From Aliivibrio_A sp016764915 (GTDB lineage Bacteria > Pseudomonadota > Gammaproteobacteria > Enterobacterales > Vibrionaceae), in the NCBI GenBank assembly GCA_965224595.1, contig OZ245058.1, positions 2,852,001 to 2,916,000 on the forward strand: a stretch of DNA of 64,000 nucleotides, given 5' to 3'. Under the pieces are notes generated by a model, which ran no database searches, had not been told where the DNA came from, and saw only the letters and a list, made by a program, of their open reading frames with translations. Both the position numbers and the translations under genes were made by a program. Positions within the stretch are counted from its first letter, which is position 1; each line of letters begins with the position of its first letter. Below, one piece after another: positions 9,289 to 18,193 of the stretch.

Positions 9289-11469
9289 ATGATTGTTTTC
9301 AATGATGATAATTCAGAAGTAAAGTTTAGAAAAGATTTAAATTCAATATTACCTAAAGGGTTAGAAGGAAAAGATTATTTAAATGATGTATTAAAACCAG
9401 CAATAGCTGTTGGGGATTGGGATGTATTAAATAAAATGCCAATATACAAGGATGAAGATAATGTTATTTATTTTTCAGATAAATCGTGGAATTTTAAAGA
9501 TACATATATAGGTGTAAAGTCAACTGCAAATATATATTTTCATATCAATGAGGATTTGCCGGATAACGCTATAAGAATTAATAACGATGAGTGTGAGTTA
9601 ATAAATCAAATTAAGTGCTTGGTTTTAATTAGAATTTATTACACGAGACATTTTGTCACTTTAAGTACAACATATAATGTTGTTCGTCCTTTGCGGATTA
9701 TTGCAAGGAAAATGATTGACATTGGTATTCATTCTTTTTCTAGTATAACAGATGAGCAATTGTTTGAGTTGAAAGTGGCTGGTTTTGATTTTACACCGAA
9801 AGATGTATTTACTGGCCTTAATAACATGAAACAGTATTCAGATTTACTTCCTTTTGATATTCAATATAGTCAATTAAATCACAAATCTCTTAATGTACAG
9901 GCTGCAATAGCTGAGGAACACACAGTAATACCATTGAGAATATATAGTTCTTTAGTTAATAAGTTGCAGGTTGATATTTCTGAATTTTATGGGAAACGAT
10001 GTGATTTAGAGGAAGGCGTAGAAAAATTGCTGAGATGCTATGAGAGCGCAATAGAGGACAAGATAAGAAAAATAAGATGTGGAGAGTCAACCCCTTCAAA
10101 AAGAGACTTAGAGTATAAATCGGTATCTGATTTTATGGATAAATTGAGCTTAGAAGGTGTTGATTTGGTTGATTATTGCAAAGATAATCGTTGGATGAAG
10201 TTGTTCGATGAAATTAAACCTATTTTCCATATAACAGAGATAGAAAATAAAAAAATATCTGTTGGTGGTAAAATGTGGACTATTGGAACTTTTAAGCGGT
10301 TTATCTTTGAATTAAATCTCACGTGCGCTTGGGCAATAATGATTTTTAGTGGTATGCGAACGGATGAACTATTCAGTATGAACCCCACTAATGGAGCTCA
10401 GACTGTAACGCTAGTTAATAATAGTGAAAAAGCAACCGCTATCCATATTTTCACGACACGGCAGTCAAAGGTTACTCCAGGCATTCAAAGTACTGATGAT
10501 ACATTTGTAACAAATGAATATGGCCACCAAGCGTTCAATATTATTAAAGCTATTTCAGAACCATTTAGATCTCGTTTGCCAGAGAAAGATAAGCAAAAGC
10601 TATTTATTAATTACACAAAGGTAAAACATGCTTGTGTAGTGACGAAGAAAGGGCTGTCAGCTGCATTAATAAATAATATATCTAATTTGGTGCCTGTTGA
10701 TCTTTCACTTACAAAACAAGATATTGTTTTATTAAACCAGTCTAATCCTGAGCGTAACTTTAGTGTGGGAGATACTTATAAATTAACACCACATCAGGCT
10801 CGACGCTCATTAGCGTACTATCTGATTGGTTATGAATTATGCTCTTTTCCATCTTTAAAACAACAGCTTGGTCACTTTAGTATGGCAATGACCCGTTGGT
10901 ATGCTAGAAATGCTGCTGGATATTCAAAATTTTGGAAAGAAGTGAATGATGAACGTAATGATAAAAAAGCACAAATACTTATTCGTATTTTTGAGAAAAT
11001 GTCTAATGGTGAACGTATCGCGGGTGGTAAAGGTAAGTCTTACCTTAATGCCATTGATAGAGATAGGGAAAATTATTTTGCAATAGGTAACAATAAGCGA
11101 TACCTATCTAAGTCATATTGGGAAAAAATGTTACGTGATGGGATGAGTCACTTACACGCTATAGCCCCTGGGATGTACTGTACAAATCGCTCATGCGCAA
11201 TGCGTATTGATATTGACTTAAGTGAGTGCATTGATTGCGATTATGACTATATTGAAAACGTTGTATATGCAGAGAGCTCTAGGATGGATGCAATGCTGAA
11301 CTTGAATCAATTGATAGAACTTAATGATTTGAGTTATGGTTCTGTAACAAAACTCTACATGCAGATTAAAAGTGCAGAAAAAATAATGAATGATCTAGAT
11401 TTTGATTTTGAACCATTTGTTTTTACAGGTGATATTGAAAATATGGTTCTAAAATTTAATGAGGTTTGA
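9289..11469 (+). CDS. Tyrosine recombinase, third of the island module
   Basis: A 726-residue protein with a complete catalytic set: R357 in FSGMRTDELFSM, H502 and R505 in LTPHQARRSLAYY, H529 in LKQQLGHFSMAMT and nucleophile Y538 in TRWYARNA. After the catalytic domain, a C-x4-C...C-x2-C cluster (CTNRSCAMRI and CIDCDY) suggests a zinc-binding tail. Start ATG 9289 follows an AAGGTGA ribosome site and lies 12 bp after the previous stop. It overlaps the coiled-coil gene downstream. With the first recombinase it gives two active-looking enzymes in one operon. It resembles large site-specific integrases of mobile trios; Tn554 TnpB is a functional parallel. Confidence 0.82.
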   Translation: MIVFNDDNSEVKFRKDLNSILPKGLEGKDYLNDVLKPAIAVGDWDVLNKMPIYKDEDNVIYFSDKSWNFKDTYIGVKSTANIYFHINEDLPDNAIRINNDECELINQIKCLVLIRIYYTRHFVTLSTTYNVVRPLRIIARKMIDIGIHSFSSITDEQLFELKVAGFDFTPKDVFTGLNNMKQYSDLLPFDIQYSQLNHKSLNVQAAIAEEHTVIPLRIYSSLVNKLQVDISEFYGKRCDLEEGVEKLLRCYESAIEDKIRKIRCGESTPSKRDLEYKSVSDFMDKLSLEGVDLVDYCKDNRWMKLFDEIKPIFHITEIENKKISVGGKMWTIGTFKRFIFELNLTCAWAIMIFSGMRTDELFSMNPTNGAQTVTLVNNSEKATAIHIFTTRQSKVTPGIQSTDDTFVTNEYGHQAFNIIKAISEPFRSRLPEKDKQKLFINYTKVKHACVVTKKGLSAALINNISNLVPVDLSLTKQDIVLLNQSNPERNFSVGDTYKLTPHQARRSLAYYLIGYELCSFPSLKQQLGHFSMAMTRWYARNAAGYSKFWKEVNDERNDKKAQILIRIFEKMSNGERIAGGKGKSYLNAIDRDRENYFAIGNNKRYLSKSYWEKMLRDGMSHLHAIAPGMYCTNRSCAMRIDIDLSECIDCDYDYIENVVYAESSRMDAMLNLNQLIELNDLSYGSVTKLYMQIKSAEKIMNDLDFDFEPFVFTGDIENMVLKFNEV

Positions 11470-11470
11470 T

Positions 11471-11956
11471 ATGAAAACTAAAGATGATTTGCGATCAGCA
11501 TTGGAACGCCTCAAGCGTAGAGAACCAGAACATTTAGATTTAATACAGCTAGTTAGAGATAACAAGCCATTGAAGTTGCATAATTACAATATTGAGAAGG
11601 AAGCAAGAAAGGCTAATGGTACTTTAAAAAATCACCCAGATATCAAGTCCGAAATTGAAAAAGCTGAATTAGAAAGGTTATATAGTGATATAACAACCGA
11701 TAGTGACCGAGTAATTTATGCCCTAAATGAACAAGTTAGAGAACTGAAAGAAAAAGCTATCAAACTTGAATTGTCGAATAAGTCTCTAAGAGAGGAGGTA
11801 GATAGAAAGGATACCGTGTTAAAGAATCAGATTGAGTTGATGGATGAAACTATAACAGCACTTTGGTCTGCTATCCCACCTCATGAGGTTGAGAGAAGAA
11901 CCTTGGTGATGAAACATTTAGCCAATATTATTGAGATTGATTTCAGCAAAAAGTAA
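11471..11956 (+). CDS. gmtX: Small coiled-coil accessory protein of the recombinase module (GmtX candidate)
   Basis: About 161 residues from ATG 11,471, which has GAGG 6-9 bases upstream. An ATG at 11,459 is also in frame but lies inside the end of the preceding gene with no better site. The protein is charged and helical. Residues ~60-130 show heptad-like spacing (KAIKLELSNKSLREEVDRKD), typical of a coiled coil. No catalytic motif is seen. Its place as last gene of a recombinase operon matches TnpC of Tn554, a small coiled-coil protein that helps orient recombination, and my memory of GmtX in GMT islands. Function here is inferred from position. Confidence 0.7.
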   Translation: MKTKDDLRSALERLKRREPEHLDLIQLVRDNKPLKLHNYNIEKEARKANGTLKNHPDIKSEIEKAELERLYSDITTDSDRVIYALNEQVRELKEKAIKLELSNKSLREEVDRKDTVLKNQIELMDETITALWSAIPPHEVERRTLVMKHLANIIEIDFSKK

Positions 11957-12240
11957 CAACTAATTTGAAAACACCGCAACTAAAAAAATCCGAAGCACTT
12001 CATGGAGGTAGTACAATTTTTTGATTACAGTTTAATGAGTACTTGATCTTGTTCATCTTTTTAAATTAAATGTTGGAAACACTAAAATATCGTTTTTGCC
12101 GAATAAAAATCTTCCTACTTTTCACTAGTTGTAGCAAGTTCATCAGTATGAGTAGTTTCACTTGTTAAGGCTCCCATTAGATCTTTTCTGAGAGTTTTAT
12201 CATGACTCTGTTCATCAAATTAAAATAGCATTTATAAAGA
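11957..12240. other. Intergenic region between recombination module and cargo
   Basis: About 280 bases between the end of the module and the convergent XRE gene. I see no convincing ORF, RNA fold or terminator with a T-run. Confidence 0.5.
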
Positions 12241-12453
12241 TCAAACATCCGGCAACAACTCGGCAGCATTACAATTGAGTGCCTCTGCTAATTCGTAGAC
12301 TTTTTCAAGCGTAATATTGACTTCACCACGCTCAATACGGCCAACATAACTTCTATCTATTTCTGCCACTAGTGCTAGTTTATCTTGAGATAGCCCCTTT
12401 AACTTTCGTATTTCTCGCAGTTTTTTGCCGAAATTTTTCGCTAAGTCTTTCAT
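12241..12453 (-). CDS. XRE/Cro-family transcriptional regulator, C-protein-like
   Basis: A 70-residue protein made almost wholly of one helix-turn-helix domain (LREIRKLKGLSQDKLALVAE, then DRSYVGRIERGEVNITLEKV). This is the size and pattern of controller (C) proteins of restriction systems and of small antitoxin-type repressors. It is divergent from the 12,561 operon, with ~107 bp between the start codons. An inverted pair of 9-bp sequences lies in that gap, one copy touching its own start codon. I infer that it represses or times expression of both directions, including the neighbouring helicase operon. No methylase is visible nearby. Confidence 0.8.
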   Translation of the reverse strand: MKDLAKNFGKKLREIRKLKGLSQDKLALVAEIDRSYVGRIERGEVNITLEKVYELAEALNCNAAELLPDV

Positions 12454-12515
12454 TTATAGTCCTGACAAAGACTAAAACTATCCTTAGTTGCGGTATATAA
12501 ATCCACGGACTATAA
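12454..12515. promoter_or_regulatory. Candidate operator pair for the XRE regulator
   Basis: TTATAGTCC at 12,454-12,462 is repeated inverted as GGACTATAA at 12,507-12,515, a perfect 9-bp inverted pair. GACTA- and TTAGT-type half sites lie between them. One copy abuts the regulator's ATG, leaving no room for an ordinary ribosome site, so the regulator mRNA may be leaderless as for many C proteins. The pair resembles C-box GACT/AGTC symmetry. Confidence 0.5.
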
Positions 12516-12560
12516 TCCGCACTTTGTAAATAAAATAACAGACTCCGGTAACCATCAAAC

Positions 12561-13103
12561 ATGTCCAACAAATCAGTAGACTTAAATCATTCCCTTTACC
12601 AGATCCTGATTGAAAACCAATTGGATAACTTCTCAGTGTTAGATCTCAGAGATACATTTATGAAGGCATCCGAGTTGGTTCAAGACAAACATAAAGCAAG
12701 GCGTTTCGTTTACCGACATATCTTACGTTTAGAAAGGATGTTGTTACTGGAGAAAGTAACAGAAAAAAACTCAACAAAGCCTAAGTACCAAAAAACAGTC
12801 CTGTTTTCTAAAACGATTTGGAATACAACTATTAAAGATAGTGAACTAGAGTCGGAATCAATAGAGCCTAAGCATCAAGATGAAAGTTATCTTTTTCCTC
12901 AAACGACACTTCAAAAGCGACTTGAGCAATGCGAAAGTGATTTTCTTGCGTGTATTCATGAATTTGAAACCTATAAAAACTTGTGCTTGGATTATCCTTA
13001 CTTAGCGAATAGCTTGCTTGATATTCAACGGAAGACCAAAGCGCAGAGTTCCAAGCTTGTTGGTGAGATACGAGCAATTAAGATGGCCCTTACTTTATCA
13101 TGA
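12561..13103 (+). CDS. Unknown protein, first gene of the helicase operon
   Basis: A 180-residue protein I do not recognise. The N-terminal ~80 residues (HSLYQILIENQLDNFSVLDL, then HILRLERMLLLEKV) read like a winged-helix domain. Residues ~110-175 are helical (LEQCESDFLACIHEFETYKN). The final TGA overlaps the ATG of the helicase gene (ATGA at 13,100-13,103), so the two are translationally coupled. It is divergent from the XRE regulator and shares its control region. I infer it is a DNA- or partner-binding subunit of the helicase system. Confidence 0.7.
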   Translation: MSNKSVDLNHSLYQILIENQLDNFSVLDLRDTFMKASELVQDKHKARRFVYRHILRLERMLLLEKVTEKNSTKPKYQKTVLFSKTIWNTTIKDSELESESIEPKHQDESYLFPQTTLQKRLEQCESDFLACIHEFETYKNLCLDYPYLANSLLDIQRKTKAQSSKLVGEIRAIKMALTLS

Positions 13104-14087
13104 TATCTCTACGTCAATGGCAAGCAGAGTGCGTAAAACTTACGCTAGAGCGTTATAGTGACGGACAGCAACACTTTCTTTGCCTAGCTACCCCAGGGGC
13201 CGGAAAATCTGTTATGGCTGCAGAAGTTGCTTTCCGTCTTTTCAAGGAAAAAAAAATTGACTTTGTGTTGTGTTTCTCTCCCTCTATTTCCATCTCTCAA
13301 GGATTGGAGCGAACCCTTACTTCACGTTTAAACTGCCGTTTTGATGGTATCATTGGTGCTTTAGGGGCATCCTATACCTATCAAAGCTTACAGTTCTTTG
13401 ATCGCCAGTTTTGGGAACTGATAAAAAAAAACCGTGTACTGGTGATCTTTGATGAAATTCATCATTGTGCTGGTTCAAGCCTTAATGATGCAAATTCTTG
13501 GGGAGAAAAAATAATTGAAAATATTCAATCTCAAGCCACATACACTCTCGCTCTGACGGGTACTCCATGGCGCTCTGACAAAGCACCAATATGCTTATCT
13601 CATTACGCAGCTCCCAATAATCAAATAGAATGTAATTACGTTTACGGGTTAAACCAGGCAGTGAAAGATGGTGTTTGTCGTTCGCCTAAAATTGCTTTAA
13701 TCGATAACGAAAAAATAACCTTAAAAAGCTCAGAATTTGGATCAAAAAGTTTTTCCTGTATCAACGACTTTTTAAAAGATTCTTTTGGCTCATATCAGGC
13801 GCTTATTAATGATGAAACGTGCATGGAGTACTTACTTCAAAGCGGTGTAAACAAACTAGAAAAAATCCGAAAAAATAAAAAAAATGCAGCCGGACTAGTC
13901 GTTGCATCATCTGTTGAGCACGCACTAAGGTTATTTTCAATACTATCTAATAAGTATAAGAAAGACACTGTGTTAGTTACCTACAAACATGAGGATTCAG
14001 CCGGTACGATAAACTACTTTCGACACAGCGAGGCAGAATGGATCGTAAGTGTTGGTATGGTTAGTGAAGGTACCGACATCCCTCGCC
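13100..14087 (+). pseudogene. SF2 DEAD/DEAH helicase, N-terminal part, interrupted by an IS21-family element
   Basis: This is the ATP-binding half of a restriction-type superfamily 2 helicase. The Walker A motif is ATPGAGKSVMA, Walker B is DEIHHCAG and motif III is TGTPWRS. The beginning of the second RecA domain follows, with a late motif SEGTDIPRL. Coding runs to 14,087, where the IS begins in mid-codon. It continues in the same frame at 16,477. Joining 13,100-14,087 to 16,477-16,889 gives 1,401 bases, a 466-residue protein, so precise excision would restore the gene. Uninterrupted, it would be the effector or remodeller of the XRE-controlled operon, probably a defence system. Confidence 0.85.
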
Positions 14088-14178
14088 TATTAGGCGACAA
14101 TTAACTTGGCCAGTTCGCGACAATTAGCTTGTCCGGTTTTGGTAAGCTCTAGGTATTAATAATCTATGAGAGATTTAT

Positions 14179-15678
14179 ATGCCTGGAAAGCCCATAAACC
14201 AATTACAGGTTAATTTATATATGTCTTATCGCAACCAACCTAATCAGTCTCAATATTCTTCTGCCGCCAAAGCAGGTTTCTCAGAGCGAACAGCAAGGCG
14301 CATTGATTCTGGCCAGCACGAAACTGTCCATCCCATTAGGAAATATCGCACCAGAAAAGATCCATTAAATGGTCTATTCGAGTTACACATAGTGCCGTTA
14401 CTTGAGGCCGAACCTGAATTACAGCCCATTACCTTATTAGAAAAGCTTGAAGAAATTGCACCAGACCAATTTGATCGCTCCCACCTCAGAACACTACAGC
14501 GAAGAGTGAAACGTTGGCGAGCGAAGCACGGACCAGCGCAAGAAGTCATCTTTAGGCAAGCCCATTTACCCGGTGCCATGGGGATCTCAGATTATACGTG
14601 GGCCAACAAGTTACTGATCACCATCGATGGTAAAGAATTTAAGCATAAACTTTATCATTACCGCTTAGTTTTTAGTGGCTGGACCTATGTTCAGGTGATA
14701 CTTGGTGGTGAAAGTTTTGAATCATTGTCTTCAGGACTACAAAACGCACTTTGGCGCAGTGGCGGGGTTCCGCAGACACATCGTACTGACAGTTTAAGCG
14801 CCGCCTACAAAAACCATACACAGGAAGAGGTCCTAACCGAGCGCTACAACAAGCTGTGTAAGCATTATGGCATTAAAGCCACGCGTAACAACAAAGGTGT
14901 GGCTCATGAAAATGGGGCTATTGAAGGACCTAACGGTCACCTAAAACGTAAAATTGAACAACAGCTTTTATTACGTAGCAGTCGTGACTTCATCAATTTA
15001 GCGCAATATCAGCTTTTCGTTGATAGCATCGTCGCCAAGATTAATCGTCAATGCCGTACTCGATTTAATGAAGAAAGAACACAGTTATCACCGCTACCTA
15101 AGCGCCGAACTAATGACTTTAGTGAGGAGTATGTCAAGGTCACATCAAGCAGCACCATTACTATCAAAAGAGTGACTTACACCGTACCGTCGCGATTAAT
15201 TGGCGTGATTTTATTGGCACATATTTTTGATGAACGACTCGTTATGTTTTATGGGCATGAAGCAATACTCACATTAAATCGAGTTCACGCTCAGAGTCCT
15301 TATCGTGCTAGGTCAATTGATTATAACCATGTTATTCATTCACTGGCCAAGAAACCCAACGCCTTCAAATGCTCGCAACTGAGGGATGATCTGATCCCTC
15401 AAGGTGATTTTTGGCAGTTATGGCAACAGCTCACAAGCGATGGGGTAACAGATGTGCATTGCCATTATATGGTTGATTTACTGCTTATCGCCCATAACTA
15501 TCACTGTGAAGAGGCATTAGGCCGTTACGCTTTAAAAGCCCATGAAGCTGGACGTCGAGCAAGCATTAAGCAGTGCCGGACGTTATTTGGACCAGAAAAA
15601 ATAGAGATACCGATCATCATTAGCCAGCAACACTCAATCGCCAGTTACGACAGTCTGTTGGGAGAATTAAATGGCTAA
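14179..15678 (+). CDS. istA: IS21-family transposase IstA
   Basis: A 499-residue DDE transposase. An N-terminal helix-turn-helix region (SAAKAGFSERTARRID) binds the element ends. A retroviral-integrase-like catalytic core follows, with acidic residues placeable in LITIDGKEF, in HRTDSLSAAY and in the glutamate of HENGAIEGPNGHLKRK. The length is normal for IstA and the frame is intact, so the copy looks functional. It overlaps istB by 8 bases, the usual arrangement for coupled expression. Confidence 0.95.
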   Translation: MPGKPINQLQVNLYMSYRNQPNQSQYSSAAKAGFSERTARRIDSGQHETVHPIRKYRTRKDPLNGLFELHIVPLLEAEPELQPITLLEKLEEIAPDQFDRSHLRTLQRRVKRWRAKHGPAQEVIFRQAHLPGAMGISDYTWANKLLITIDGKEFKHKLYHYRLVFSGWTYVQVILGGESFESLSSGLQNALWRSGGVPQTHRTDSLSAAYKNHTQEEVLTERYNKLCKHYGIKATRNNKGVAHENGAIEGPNGHLKRKIEQQLLLRSSRDFINLAQYQLFVDSIVAKINRQCRTRFNEERTQLSPLPKRRTNDFSEEYVKVTSSSTITIKRVTYTVPSRLIGVILLAHIFDERLVMFYGHEAILTLNRVHAQSPYRARSIDYNHVIHSLAKKPNAFKCSQLRDDLIPQGDFWQLWQQLTSDGVTDVHCHYMVDLLLIAHNYHCEEALGRYALKAHEAGRRASIKQCRTLFGPEKIEIPIIISQQHSIASYDSLLGELNG

Positions 15679-16438
15679 CTTACAAAGTTTACCGATATTA
15701 CTTAAAGAGTTACGACTACCCGCGATGGCAAAGGCCTGGCCTGAACTGGCAATCAAGGCGGTTAAAGAAGAATGGGAACCCGAGCTTTTTCTGGCACAGT
15801 TGTGTGAAATAGAAGCCTCACATCGGCATGAAAACCGTCTGAAACGCTTACTTAGAGAAAGTATGTTACCGCAAGGAAAGCAACTTTCTCAGTTTGATTT
15901 TAGCGAAGTAACCGGTGTCACCGTACTGCAATTTAAGCAAAAAGTGAGTCAACTTGATTGGCTGAGGCAAGGCCATAATATATTGTTGTTCGGTGCAAGT
16001 GGCCTAGGAAAAACACATCTGGCTGCTGCATTGGGCTACGCCCTTATTGAGCAAGGTGTCCGTGTTAAATTCAGCTCCAGCACAGCGATAGTTCAACACT
16101 TACAAAAAGCACGAGCAGGTTTGGGTCTCGAAGATGCGTTAAAGAAGCTCGATAAATATGAATTGCTTATTTTAGATGATATTGGATATGTGAAAAAAAA
16201 TGATAGTGAGAGCCAAGTACTTTTTGAATTAATTGCTCATCGTTACGAACGCAACAGTCTAGTGATCACGACGAATCAGGCATTTAGTGAATGGGATAGT
16301 ATATTTGGCGACAATATGATGACAGTAGCGGTGATAGATCGACTAGTTCACCATGCTGATATTTATCAAATAGAAGGAGAAAGCTATCGTAAAAAACAAG
16401 CTATGAAACAAAACGACAAAAGCGGCCAACTTAATTGA
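15671..16438 (+). CDS. istB: IS21-family helper ATPase IstB
   Basis: A 255-residue AAA+ ATPase of the DnaC/IstB type that assembles on target DNA and activates IstA. The Walker A motif GASGLGKTHLAAALGY and Walker B LLILDDIGYV are complete, and the sensor region VITTNQAFSEWDSIFG is typical. The start overlaps the end of istA. Length and motifs indicate an intact protein. The stop is about 30 bp from the right end of the IS. Confidence 0.95.
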   Translation: MANLQSLPILLKELRLPAMAKAWPELAIKAVKEEWEPELFLAQLCEIEASHRHENRLKRLLRESMLPQGKQLSQFDFSEVTGVTVLQFKQKVSQLDWLRQGHNILLFGASGLGKTHLAAALGYALIEQGVRVKFSSSTAIVQHLQKARAGLGLEDALKKLDKYELLILDDIGYVKKNDSESQVLFELIAHRYERNSLVITTNQAFSEWDSIFGDNMMTVAVIDRLVHHADIYQIEGESYRKKQAMKQNDKSGQLN

Positions 16439-16476
16439 CGCCGACCGGACAAGTTAGTTGACGTCTAACACTCGCC

Positions 16477-16889
16477 TTCAAGTATGCTGCTACCTAAGCC
16501 GAGTTAAAACTGAACTCCACTTTAGACAGGTATTAGGCCGAATCCTTAGAGTAAACCGTGGTGATAATCAAGAAGCATGGTTATACACATTCGCAGAACC
16601 GAGTTTGGTCGAATACGCGCATAGGATTGATCAAGAGATCCCAGAACAGAATTTGATTTTTTGTGACAATATGGGAGGGGAGTTCTTTCCTTCTTTCGAT
16701 CAAAAAGAAAGCCGTTCAAAAGACACGATGTCTGATATAAGGATTGAACTTGCAGAGTGTAGTTCTGTAAATGAAAGTAGTGATGATTTCCAGTCCATGG
16801 AGTCATTAGGCTGCTTAATAGAATCGTATGAACACTACTTTGATATTGTAGGAAACTTTAGGCAAAAAATAGTTGATGTATTTCAATAG
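16477..16889 (+). pseudogene. SF2 helicase, C-terminal part
   Basis: Continuation of the helicase frame after the IS (QVCCYLSRVKTELHFRQVLG, then RILRVNRGDNQEAWLYTFAEP). It carries motif VI, QxxGRxxR. A longer open frame starting at 16,458 includes bases of the IS right end and is not the native start. The acidic tail (ECSSVNESSDDFQSMES) ends at 16,889. Without the N-terminal part it has no ATPase site, so I treat it as non-functional until the IS leaves. Confidence 0.82.
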
Positions 16890-17120
16890 ATAGAAATTGT
16901 GGTGGAAATAACTTAGCGAGGATGAGATTGTTGCTGGTAAAGTTAGTGTGCTCAACCAATGATTCAATCTATGCTCAGTAATGCAACATATACCTACTTT
17001 AGACACCTCAAGTGATTTGTTTCTAAATTTTTTTTGACAGAAGCAAGTTAGAGTATTGAGTCTAACTTGGTCGGTTCAGATGAGAAAAACATGTTGAAAC
17101 CTGAACGCTTGTTATGTATA

Positions 17121-17912
17121 TCAATCTACAGCTGCTATTCGAGTTATCAATTCGGCACTAAGAAAGCTTGCATTCATCTTAAGCCACGTAATCAATTTTC
17201 TTGTTTTCAAGTCACTCTCTGGAAGTTTTAAAAACTCGGAAAATTGTGTATTTATTGAAAACTCAGAGTGGAGATCCTCTGGGGATATTAATGCCGCTTG
17301 ATGGACAAAATAATCGTCAACAGTAGTCACGCACTTAATAACCATAGTTATTAATGTGCTCACATCCTTCAGCGTAAACTTAGCATTATCAAAGTTTGAT
17401 AAAGCCTCTTGGACATCAAAGTGGTGATAATCAGTATATATCCTATCCCTGTGCTCAAGTAGATACTGTTTTGAAGAGTTACTGATGCTGGCATTGGAAG
17501 AACTTGCATGTACAACTTTGTTTCGCCAGTGACATAACAATTCTGCCAAGATTACCCACTCCCGATCGATATTAGGTATAGCGTCAAAGAAATTGACTAC
17601 ACGTACAGCCTTCGCGTCATTGCCAGTATTAAAATCCAACTCCGGTTGATTCCATAAGTTAGATTTGCTCACCTTTGAAAGATACTCGAACAAGCTCTCA
17701 ACTGAGTAGACAATTGCTGATTTAATTGCAAACCGCCTTGAGTTTAAGGCTGATTTATCAACATCACCTGGTTTCCACGAAATATTTAAACCGCTAGGAA
17801 CGACAGTTGTTGACGAAACTTGAGAAAGAGCGACAGCAATAGTATTCATGCAATGAACACTGTGCCCTACATCTTCTAAGAAATTTTTTAAGAATGTGGT
17901 GTTTTTAGACAT
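17121..17912 (-). CDS. HEPN-motif protein of unknown function
   Basis: A 263-residue helical protein. R130-N-K-V-V-H135 (in LLCHWRNKVVHASSS) is the RX4-6H motif that forms the RNase site in HEPN domains. The rest has no other domain I can name. Its ATG at 17,912 lies only 18 bases after a tRNA-like structure transcribed on the same strand, so that RNA may form the 5' leader of its message. The neighbours are a broken helicase operon and an MBL-fold hydrolase. HEPN proteins of mobile islands are commonly RNA-cleaving toxins or abortive-infection effectors. The link to the tRNA-like RNA is my inference. Confidence 0.72.
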   Translation of the reverse strand: MSKNTTFLKNFLEDVGHSVHCMNTIAVALSQVSSTTVVPSGLNISWKPGDVDKSALNSRRFAIKSAIVYSVESLFEYLSKVSKSNLWNQPELDFNTGNDAKAVRVVNFFDAIPNIDREWVILAELLCHWRNKVVHASSSNASISNSSKQYLLEHRDRIYTDYHHFDVQEALSNFDNAKFTLKDVSTLITMVIKCVTTVDDYFVHQAALISPEDLHSEFSINTQFSEFLKLPESDLKTRKLITWLKMNASFLSAELITRIAAVD

Positions 17913-17930
17913 GAAAAGCTCTTGATCTAG

Positions 17931-18016
17931 TGGTACCAGCAGGAATCGAACCTACGTTTTCAGGTTTAAGTAAAACTTTTAGTAACCGACGTCTTATCCA
18001 ATTAGACGATAGTGCC
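17931..18016 (-). ncRNA. tRNA-like RNA with expanded anticodon loop
   Basis: Read on the minus strand, 86 bases fold like a tRNA. The acceptor stem GGCACTA/TGGTACC has 6 of 7 pairs. The D arm is GTCT/AGAC with A14, GG and A21 in place. The T arm is GTAGG-TTCGATT-CCTGC, fully paired, with a normal T loop. The anticodon arm is abnormal: TCGGT pairs with ACC(T)GA around a loop of about 19 bases instead of 7, and the loop contains the self-complementary TAAAAGTTTTA. No CCA is encoded. It is not a standard decoding tRNA: either a decayed tRNA or a tRNA mimic. Confidence 0.65.
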
Positions 18017-18193
18017 ATCTTGAATATTAACCAATTATACATTTTTGTCAAAGACTTAGCCAAAAGGTATCAAATATCACATAAAGATTGATCAATCTCT
18101 AACACGCTTTGGGACAGAAGCTTGATAGAGTTATTGTTCTAGCCAATAGTAATACACATTAGATTTAGTATGGGAATTTAAGCCTATTTTAAA

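Larger units (their letters stand above)
14088..16470 (+). mobile_element. IS21-family insertion sequence
   Basis: About 2,383 bp carrying istA and istB, flanked by a direct repeat CTCGCC(T) at 14,082-14,087 and 16,471-16,476. The ends are related inverted sequences (TATTAGGCGACAATTAACTT on the left against TGTTAGACGTCAACTAACTT read inward from the right). The element also shows the multiple sub-terminal repeats usual for IS21: GCGACAATTARCTTG occurs twice at the left end. It interrupts the helicase gene. Confidence 0.9.

Noticed and set aside
14250..14579. A 109-codon open frame on the minus strand inside istA
   Set aside because: Shadow of the istA coding frame.
17931..18016. The tRNA-like sequence as an island attachment site (att duplication of a tRNA 3' end)
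   Set aside because: The island ends are in comM, and no matching tRNA end lies at either boundary.
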